Assembly (NCBI GenBank): GCA_043777755.1 | Contig: JAYWHK010000033.1 | Span: 1 to 14,207, forward strand | Length of the DNA: 14,207 bases | Origin: CANHEE01 sp043777755 | GTDB lineage: Bacteria > Bacteroidota > Bacteroidia > Chitinophagales > Saprospiraceae | Direction: 5' to 3' | Shown here: in pieces, positions 6,857 through 12,045 of the stretch | Position numbering within the stretch: the first letter of the stretch is position 1 | Layout: each line of letters starts with the position of its first letter | Notes under the pieces: generated by a model | What the model was told of the DNA's origin: nothing | What the model saw: only the letters and a program-made list of their open reading frames with translations | Database searches by the model: none | Made by a program: the position numbers and the translations under genes

Positions 6857-6922
6857 CCTAGTGTTTGTATAATCCGTAGCGTTGGCGTTAACGCCAACGC
6901 TACGGATTATACAAACACTAGG
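6857..6922. repeat. Right palindrome 2 (66-bp perfect, GTTAAC centre)
   Basis: Arms of 33 bases pair exactly around GGCGTTAACGCC. It begins at the base right after right palindrome 1 ends, so the two hairpins abut with no spacer. The core equals left palindrome 2 apart from the same T-A to G-C pair exchange; the outer arms add CCTAGTGTTTGTAT and its complement. Confidence 0.92.
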
Positions 6923-6929
6923 ATTAACC

Positions 6930-6967
6930 AAAAACCTAATAGAACTCAAACTATCTATTAGGTTTTT
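6930..6967. terminator. Bidirectional terminator-like hairpin upstream of the S8 protease
   Basis: AAAAACCTAATAG (6930-6942) pairs exactly with CTATTAGGTTTTT (6955-6967) around a 12-base loop, with a T run on the right and an A run on the left. It would end transcripts from the transposase side. Only 28 bases remain between it and the protease ATG, and no TAnnTTTG box is visible in that space. Confidence 0.65.
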
Positions 6968-6995
6968 CTGTTTTAACTAAAAATTCATTTTAATT

Positions 6996-9092
6996 ATGTA
7001 TAAATCCCATTCCATCACACTGTTTTTTGCACTACTTTTTATTCCAATTGTATTTTTTGCTCAAAATACAAAAAAGAAAATCGCCCCAAATGTTTATGTC
7101 AGTTTGGAACACGCCCAAACAGTGGATTGCATTGTTTGGTTGGCAGAACAAGCTGATGTTTCTTCTGCGGCATTGCTGCGTACAAAAGAAGAAAAAGGAC
7201 AATTTGTTTTCGAGCAACTGACGCAAACAGCGAAACGAACACAACGAAACGTATTGGATTTTTTGAAAAAAGAAAAAATTACACACCAATCGTTTTGGGT
7301 TGTGAATGTGATTCATGCTAAACTGAATCAAGAACAAGTTGAAAAAATTGCACTTTTTCCAGAAATAGCTCATATTTATTTTGATGAATATTTGAAAGAC
7401 GAAACTCCCGTCGTTTCACAAAACACTGAAAATGAAGGAGATAGAACCTTAGAATGGGGCATTACTAAAATCGAAGCCGACAAAGTATGGGCTGGTCAAG
7501 CTCCACTAACGGCTGGTGCGAATGGAACTGGTGTCGTCATTGGCGGTCAAGATACTGGCTATGCTTGGGAACATCCCGCCATAAAAGGCAAATATAGAGG
7601 CTGGAATGGCTCAACAGCTGACCACAATTACAACTGGCACGATTGCATAGATGCTGTAATTCTGCCTAATACAGGTACAAATCCTTGTGGTATTCCTTCA
7701 AATTTACCTTGCGACGATGGTTCTCACGGCACACATACGATGGGGACAATGGTTGGTGCGGAAGGTGCAAATGAAATTGGCGTTGCGCCAGGTGCAAAAT
7801 GGATTGGCGTAAGAAATATGGAGCGTGGCTGGGGTCGATTAGACACTTATGTTGAAGGTTTTGAATGGTTTTTAGCACCAAAAAATTTAGCCAATAGTAG
7901 CCCTGACCCAAGTAAAGCACCTCATGTTATCAATAATTCTTGGGGTTGTCCGCCGCCGACACCTGCGCCTGGCGAGGATTGTACCGTTGCAACATTCAAC
8001 ACAATGGAAACTGCGGTCAATAACCTAAAAAATGCAGGTATTGTTGTAGTTGTATCGGCAGGAAATGAAGGCTCTGCGTGTAGTACTGTTCAAAATCCAG
8101 CGGCAATTTTCACAGGGAGTTTTTCGGTTGGTGCAACCAATTCGAGCGATGTTATCGCAGATTTTAGTAGCCGAGGTCCCGTTACAGTAGATGGTAGCAA
8201 TCGTTTGAAACCAGATGTCAGTGCGCCAGGTGTCGCTGTGCGCTCATGTACTGCTACAGCACCTACTGGAACGCCACCACAAAATGGAACGACTGCCAAT
8301 TATGCTTCATTTCAAGGTACAAGTATGGCTGGACCTCATGTGGCTGGTGCAGTGGCGTTGATGATTTCGGCAAAACCTTCCTTGGCTGGACAAGTGACGA
8401 CAATTGAAAATATTTTGAAAAATACAGCAAATCATCTTTTGACTGCCGAAACTTGTGGCGGAACAAATGGTGTGACACCCAACAATATCTTTGGACATGG
8501 GCGAATTAATGTTTTTGCAGCGGTACAAACAGCTATTTTACCTATTGAATTGATTGGTTTTTACGGAAAAGCTGATAAAAAAGTCATTCACCTCTACTGG
8601 GCTACAGAAACAGAAATCAACAATAGTCATTTTGAAATTGAACGTAGCAATGATTTAATTTCTTGGGAAAAAATCGCTACAATAAATGGTGCGGGAAAAA
8701 GTATATCTCGATTGGATTACAGTACTGACGATATTCGTCCAATACAAGGAATTAATTACTACCGTTTGAAACAAATAGACTTTGATGGAAGAACTGAGCC
8801 TTTTCAAATTATTGCTGTTGAATTTAAGTCTTTCGAAAATCAAATCAACCTTTATCCCGTTCCTGTCCAAAATACATTGTATTTGAATGTTCAAACTACT
8901 TTTAATGGAAAACATTTTTTAGAATTTTATGACCTACAAGGTAGAATCATATCAAAACAAGCTGTTTTGGCAGAAAATAATGTTATTTTAAGCTCAGTGT
9001 CCGTCGATGATTATTCTGATGGAATGTATTTGGTCGTGTTGAAAAGTGAAAATGGGCATTTTATTACAAGTAAAAAATTCTTGAAAAAGTAA
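6996..9092 (+). CDS. T9SS-exported subtilisin-like serine protease (S8 family)
   Basis: A secreted protease of 698 residues. Residues 1-22 are a signal peptide (ending FFAQ). Residues about 30-135 look like an I9-type propeptide (chaperone/inhibitor). The catalytic domain spans about 155-510: Asp186 in VIGGQDTGYAWEHPA, His244 in DGSHGTHTMG, oxyanion Asn357 in SAGNEG, and Ser443 in GTSMAGPHVAG, so the whole triad is intact. Residues about 516-610 are the ELIGFYG ... WATETEINNSHFEIERS module common before T9SS signals. From about 612, INLYPVPVQNTLYLNV ... DGMYLVVLKSENG is a type A sorting domain, so the enzyme is probably released or anchored at the cell surface and degrades extracellular protein. 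Cys in CDDGSHG and several nearby Cys suggest disulfides. It sits just behind the transposase module and a terminator, so where its promoter lies is unclear. Specificity is unknown. Confidence 0.93.
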   Translation: MYKSHSITLFFALLFIPIVFFAQNTKKKIAPNVYVSLEHAQTVDCIVWLAEQADVSSAALLRTKEEKGQFVFEQLTQTAKRTQRNVLDFLKKEKITHQSFWVVNVIHAKLNQEQVEKIALFPEIAHIYFDEYLKDETPVVSQNTENEGDRTLEWGITKIEADKVWAGQAPLTAGANGTGVVIGGQDTGYAWEHPAIKGKYRGWNGSTADHNYNWHDCIDAVILPNTGTNPCGIPSNLPCDDGSHGTHTMGTMVGAEGANEIGVAPGAKWIGVRNMERGWGRLDTYVEGFEWFLAPKNLANSSPDPSKAPHVINNSWGCPPPTPAPGEDCTVATFNTMETAVNNLKNAGIVVVVSAGNEGSACSTVQNPAAIFTGSFSVGATNSSDVIADFSSRGPVTVDGSNRLKPDVSAPGVAVRSCTATAPTGTPPQNGTTANYASFQGTSMAGPHVAGAVALMISAKPSLAGQVTTIENILKNTANHLLTAETCGGTNGVTPNNIFGHGRINVFAAVQTAILPIELIGFYGKADKKVIHLYWATETEINNSHFEIERSNDLISWEKIATINGAGKSISRLDYSTDDIRPIQGINYYRLKQIDFDGRTEPFQIIAVEFKSFENQINLYPVPVQNTLYLNVQTTFNGKHFLEFYDLQGRIISKQAVLAENNVILSSVSVDDYSDGMYLVVLKSENGHFITSKKFLKK

Positions 9093-9136
9093 AATACTTT
9101 AACTCCTTTTTAACCAATAAAATCTGCAAAAACCTA

Positions 9137-9144
9137 TATTTTTG
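9137..9144 (+). promoter_or_regulatory. Possible -7 box only 4 bases before the start codon
   Basis: TATTTTTG matches TAnnTTTG but ends four bases before the ATG at 9149. If it is real, transcription would begin at or just beyond the ATG, giving a leaderless message. No clear -33 TTG is seen, and A/T-rich chance matches are common. Confidence 0.25.
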
Positions 9145-9148
9145 CCCA

Positions 9149-10297
9149 ATGAAACAATTTTTTCTATTTTCATTGTCTTTTATTTTCATACAAACGCTTG
9201 TTTTTTCACAAGAAGAAGTCATTGGTACAGGTCAGCGTTGGAAGTTGGAAATTTCTAATTTGAAAATCGTTGAAAAAAGTCGCAACAATGTACTTTTGCA
9301 ATTTGACTTGAGTAATTCGGGTAAAGAAGACATTGAATTGCCCTACTCGCCCGTTATAGAAAATATTGAAGTCGTTTTTGATGACACCTTAAAAAAATCA
9401 CAATATGCTTATTTTCAACATCTTATAAAAGAACAATTGGGTGCAGAAGAGCTTTTTTTACCTTTGGGTTTGGTGAAAGAAAATTTTCAGTTAGAGATTT
9501 TATTGCCAAAAACGAAATCAGTGAAAAGTGAACAACGAACAGTGAATAGTGAACAGAGAACAGTGAACAACGAACAGATAACAGTGAATAGCGAACAAAA
9601 TTTGATTAATAATGAGAATTTAATTGATAATAATAATTTAGATTCGATTTCTGTTTTCAAAGCTGTTTCATTGAAAGATTCAGTTCAAAGATTCAATAAA
9701 CTAAGGTACTTAAATATTTTTGCATTTTCAAAAGATAGTTTATTCAAAATTTTTAGAAAAGACAGCATTTTTACTATTAATAAAATTGATTCTTTGTTGG
9801 CAAAAGAAGGAAAAAAAGACATTTTGTTGCTTCACTCCTACCCTATCACTTACAAGTTTTCAGCAAAAGATTCGATGCTGACCACCGCTGATATTTGTCA
9901 AAAACCTGACTTTATTGTTGATTCTTGTTTTATTTTAAAAAAAGATAAAAAAAATGCAAAGGTAAAACTTCGTATAAAAAATATTGGCAACGAACAAGCG
10001 CAACTATTGGGACAAACACCTGATATTCAAGACAATGTAAGTATAAAATCCTATTTTTCGGCCTTTCCAAAATACACCAATGGCTCGATTTTTGCACGAG
10101 GAATATACATTGACGATGAAGCAAAGTTCATTCACAATGGTTTTTTCCCAAGTCAAACATTGACTATCGAATTTGAAATTCCTTTGAAAAATAAAAGTAA
10201 ATTTACACCGTTTATAGTAGTAGAAATCAACGGAAATGCTACCGTAGAGGAATGTAGCGTGGACAATAATTTTTATTTTATCAAAATAGAAGACTAA
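9149..10297 (+). CDS. Exported protein of unknown function with two CARDB-like segments and in-frame heptanucleotide repeat
   Basis: I do not recognise this 382-residue protein. It begins with a clear signal peptide (MKQFFLFSLSFIFIQTLVFS, cut before QEE), which fixes the start. Residues about 28-120 contain NNVLLQFDLSNSGKEDIELP and about 268-378 contain NAKVKLRIKNIGNEQAQLLG; such 'N-x-G' beta-strand patterns suggest two CARDB- or Ig-like adhesive domains (inference). Between them, residues 127-154 are a SEQRTVN-type seven-residue repeat encoded by a 7-bp DNA array, followed by an Asn-rich stretch and Lys/Ser/Asp-rich sequence. There is no T9SS tail and no Cys lipobox, so it is probably periplasmic. 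Its stop is immediately followed by the phospholipase ATG, so the two are likely co-translated. The protease gene ends 56 bases upstream. Confidence 0.75.
   Translation: MKQFFLFSLSFIFIQTLVFSQEEVIGTGQRWKLEISNLKIVEKSRNNVLLQFDLSNSGKEDIELPYSPVIENIEVVFDDTLKKSQYAYFQHLIKEQLGAEELFLPLGLVKENFQLEILLPKTKSVKSEQRTVNSEQRTVNNEQITVNSEQNLINNENLIDNNNLDSISVFKAVSLKDSVQRFNKLRYLNIFAFSKDSLFKIFRKDSIFTINKIDSLLAKEGKKDILLLHSYPITYKFSAKDSMLTTADICQKPDFIVDSCFILKKDKKNAKVKLRIKNIGNEQAQLLGQTPDIQDNVSIKSYFSAFPKYTNGSIFARGIYIDDEAKFIHNGFFPSQTLTIEFEIPLKNKSKFTPFIVVEINGNATVEECSVDNNFYFIKIED
9520..9596 (+). repeat. Array of eleven 7-bp units (consensus AGTGAAC) inside a coding sequence
   Basis: Reading from 9520 in steps of seven gives AGTGAAA, AGTGAAC, AACGAAC, AGTGAAT, AGTGAAC, AGAGAAC, AGTGAAC, AACGAAC, AGATAAC, AGTGAAT and AGCGAAC. 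Three units make 21 bases, which translates as the seven-residue repeat SEQRTVN / NEQITVN. Units differ by one or two bases, so the array is degenerate rather than freshly expanded. Confidence 0.9.
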
Positions 10298-11092
10298 ATG
10301 GAATACAAAATCGGGATTGCCCTTTCGGGTGGTGGAATGAGAGGAATTGCGCATATTGGCGTTTTGAAAGCATTGATGGACAATGGCATTCATCCAGAAA
10401 TCGTGTCGGGAACGAGCGCAGGCTCTATCATTGGCGCAATGTATGCCGCTGGAAAAACACCTGATGAAATGTTGGATTTTGTAAAAAAAAGCAACCTTTT
10501 CAAGGTCTTCAAACCAGGTTTTCCATTGAATGGATTGTCAAGTTTGACTTATTTGGTCGAAAGATTAGAACAATATATAGAGAAAAACAGTTTTGAATCG
10601 TTAGAAAAACCTTTGTACATCTATGCAACGGATTTGTATTCGGGCGAAGAACATCGTTTTCAGCAAGGTTCTTTGTTTGACAAAATCATGGCAAGTTGTG
10701 CTATTCCATTGATTTTCAAGCCCGTAGAGATTGACAATATCTTGTATTGCGATGGCGGATTGGTCAATAATTTGCCTGCAAAAGACATTCATCGCCATGC
10801 AAAAGTGATTATTGGGTCGAATGTTGTACCCGTAAAAATGCGAACAAAGCGGAGTTTGGATAGCTTTTTGGGCGTTGTTTCGAGGCTTTTTGAGATAGTT
10901 CCAAATGTCAATGCACGTTCTCAGGCGAAATATTGTGACGTAATGATTGAACCCGACGAGTTGTCTGAATTTCATTTTTTTGCCATCGACCAAGCGGACA
11001 AAATTTTTCAAAAAGGCTATGATGCCGCACTCATTCAGATTCCGTACATTCAAAAAGTGATGGAAATGAAAGAAGTGAAAGTCAAAATATAA
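10298..11092 (+). CDS. Patatin-like phospholipase / acyl hydrolase
   Basis: A 264-residue cytoplasmic-looking member of the patatin / RssA-type family; no signal peptide is visible. Motifs: LSGGGMRGIAHIGVLKAL at residues 9-26 (oxyanion glycine loop), VSGTSAGS at 36-43 with nucleophile Ser40 in GxSxG, and CDGGLVNNLP at 151-160 with Asp152 completing the Ser-Asp dyad. It is expected to hydrolyse acyl esters of phospholipids or other lipids; actual substrate unknown. The size fits the short RssA/YchK-like group, not the longer outer-membrane patatin autotransporters. Its ATG directly follows the upstream TAA (TAAATG), so its translation is probably coupled to the exported protein. The C-terminus (KEVKVKI) and the stop codon lie inside a degenerate 7-bp repeat. 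No terminator hairpin follows. Confidence 0.92.
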   Translation: MEYKIGIALSGGGMRGIAHIGVLKALMDNGIHPEIVSGTSAGSIIGAMYAAGKTPDEMLDFVKKSNLFKVFKPGFPLNGLSSLTYLVERLEQYIEKNSFESLEKPLYIYATDLYSGEEHRFQQGSLFDKIMASCAIPLIFKPVEIDNILYCDGGLVNNLPAKDIHRHAKVIIGSNVVPVKMRTKRSLDSFLGVVSRLFEIVPNVNARSQAKYCDVMIEPDELSEFHFFAIDQADKIFQKGYDAALIQIPYIQKVMEMKEVKVKI

Positions 11093-11116
11093 AAGTTAAA
11101 ATGTAAAAGCTAAAAG
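11075..11116 (+). repeat. Six degenerate 7-bp units spanning the phospholipase stop codon
   Basis: In steps of seven: GTGAAAG, TCAAAAT, ATAAAAG, TTAAAAT, GTAAAAG, CTAAAAG. The TAA stop (11090-11092) falls inside the third unit. The units resemble the AGTGAAC array loosely (A-rich, seven-base period) but are not the same sequence. Confidence 0.6.
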
Positions 11117-11147
11117 CCCCTTTATACGTTAAAAAATTATTAAATAT

Positions 11148-11179
11148 TTGCATAAAATAGATGTATGTACATATATTTG
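11148..11179 (+). promoter_or_regulatory. Promoter of the YceI gene
   Basis: TTG at 11148-11150 and TATATTTG at 11172-11179, separated by 21 bases, are the best -33/-7 pair in the window. Transcription should start near 11186, giving a leader of about 60 bases to the ATG at 11245. Between the two boxes lies the perfect palindrome TATGTACATA (11164-11173), overlapping the -7 box by two bases, a possible operator. The rest of the 152-base gap (11093-11244) holds only the repeat tail. Confidence 0.65.
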
Positions 11180-11244
11180 CAGCATCTTTACCAAATAAAA
11201 TTTTAAAAATCATTAAAAGTAATTAAATTAAAAAAACATTATCA

Positions 11245-11841
11245 ATGAAAAAAGTATTTTCACTTGCATTTGCTGCGTTGGCAGTAGTTTTTATGTCTTC
11301 GTTCATTATTCACGAAGAAATGTACAAATTCGATACTAACGCAAGCTCTGTATCTTGGAAAGGTTACAAAGTAACAGGTTCTCACGAAGGTAAAGTTGGC
11401 GTAAAAGCTGGCGAATTAAGATTCGGTCACGGTGGTGTTTTGGCTGGTGCTTCAGTTGAAATTGACATGAATAACATGACTTGTACTGATTTAGATGCAA
11501 AAACTGGCGGGAGCTTGGTTGGTCACTTGAAAGCTGACGACTTCTTCGGTACTGCAAAATTCCCAACTGCAAAGTTGGTAACAACAAAAGTAGCTGCACA
11601 AGATGCAAAAGGCAATTACAAAGTAACAGGAAACTTGACTATCAAAGACGTTACAAAAGAAGTAAAATTCTTCGTAAGTGTTTCTGACAAAGATGGTGCA
11701 AAAGCAGCAACTGGTAAAGTAACAATTGACCGTTCTGACTTCAATATCAAATACGGTTCTGGTTCATTCTTTGACGGTTTGGGCGACAAAACTATCTATG
11801 ACGAATTTGATATGACTTTCAACATCGTTGCAAAGAAGTAA
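11245..11841 (+). CDS. YceI-family lipid-binding-fold protein, exported
   Basis: A 198-residue protein of the YceI family, an extended eight-stranded lipocalin-like barrel that binds isoprenoid or other hydrophobic chains in known examples. An N-terminal hydrophobic segment (residues 4-22, KVFSLAFAALAVVFMSSF) indicates export to the periplasm. Family features: YKFDTNASSVSWKGYKVTGS (27-46), LVGHLKADDFFGTAKFPTAK (about 90-109, the 'HL...FFD...P' YceI signature), GNLTIKDVTKEVKF (about 128-141) and DRSDFNIKYGSG (about 161-172). Its codons look more uniform (GGT, GTA, AAA, TTC) and its promoter is the strongest here, suggesting high expression. It appears to be a single-gene transcript ended by the twin hairpins downstream. 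Ligand and role are unknown; a link to stress or envelope lipid handling is only by family. Confidence 0.92.
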   Translation: MKKVFSLAFAALAVVFMSSFIIHEEMYKFDTNASSVSWKGYKVTGSHEGKVGVKAGELRFGHGGVLAGASVEIDMNNMTCTDLDAKTGGSLVGHLKADDFFGTAKFPTAKLVTTKVAAQDAKGNYKVTGNLTIKDVTKEVKFFVSVSDKDGAKAATGKVTIDRSDFNIKYGSGSFFDGLGDKTIYDEFDMTFNIVAKK

Positions 11842-11842
11842 T

Positions 11843-11866
11843 CTGGAGTTCGGATTTTAATCCGAA
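11843..11866 (+). repeat. Small palindromic repeat, copy 1
   Basis: CTGGAGTTCGG followed by TTTT and the complement of the arm; inner arms TTCGGATT (11849-11856) and AATCCGAA (11859-11866) pair perfectly. It starts two bases after the YceI stop. Copies 2 and 3 lie inverted downstream. Confidence 0.85.
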
Positions 11867-11877
11867 TAACAATAAGT

Positions 11878-11920
11878 AAAAAAGCACAAAACATTGTAAA
11901 TCAATGTTTTGTGCTTTTTT
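11878..11920. terminator. Twin terminator hairpin A
   Basis: Arms of 19 bases, AAAAAAGCACAAAACATTG (11878-11896) and its exact complement (11902-11920), flank the loop TAAAT. The A run on the left and T run on the right make it bidirectional, fitting its place between two converging genes. Confidence 0.85.
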
Positions 11921-11926
11921 GATAAT

Positions 11927-11951
11927 GTTCGGGTTAAAACCCGAACTCCAG
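11927..11951 (-). repeat. Small palindromic repeat, copy 2
   Basis: GTTCGGGTT AA AACCCGAAC followed by TCCAG. Inverted relative to copy 1: its end CCGAACTCCAG is the exact complement of the CTGGAGTTCGG that opens copy 1, so the two can close a long stem around hairpin A. Confidence 0.85.
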
Positions 11952-11956
11952 AAAGC

Positions 11957-11999
11957 AAAAAAGCACAAAACATTGGCAATCAATGTTTTGTGCTTTTTT
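11957..11999. terminator. Twin terminator hairpin B
   Basis: The same 19-base arms as hairpin A, again perfect (11957-11975 and 11981-11999), with the loop GCAAT instead of TAAAT. The stem is therefore duplicated 79 bases downstream of the first copy. Confidence 0.85.
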
Positions 12000-12018
12000 T
12001 ATGACTATATCAACCATT

Positions 12019-12043
12019 GTTCGGGTTAAAACCCGAACTCCAG
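12019..12043 (-). repeat. Small palindromic repeat, copy 3
   Basis: Identical over 25 bases to copy 2 (GTTCGGGTT AA AACCCGAAC TCCAG). It ends two bases before the stop codon (12046-12048) of the converging gene. Confidence 0.85.
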
Positions 12044-12045
12044 TT

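Larger units (their letters stand above)
6130..6922 (+). mobile_element. RAYT/IS200-like transposase flanked by paired long palindromes
   Basis: A single IS200-like tyrosine transposase gene lies between two cassettes, each of two adjacent palindromes in the same order: an ATTAAT-centred one, then a GTTAAC-centred one. This is the arrangement expected of a REP-associated tyrosine transposase with its hairpin units (a REPtron/BIME-like layout). It could equally be an IS200/IS605-type element whose ends are multi-hairpin. No second gene (tnpB) is present. Outer limits are set by the outermost palindromes and are approximate. Confidence 0.7.

Noticed and set aside
6130..6922. CRISPR array
   Set aside because: There are only four palindromes of differing length, two touching with no spacer, and no cas genes; the transposase explains the arrangement better.
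9520..9596. CRISPR-like or regulatory iteron array
   Set aside because: The unit is seven bases with no spacers and is translated in frame; there is no replication protein nearby to suggest iterons.
10601..11053. Minus-strand open frame of 150 codons opposite the phospholipase
   Set aside because: It lies wholly antisense to a well-conserved patatin domain and shows no recognisable motif.
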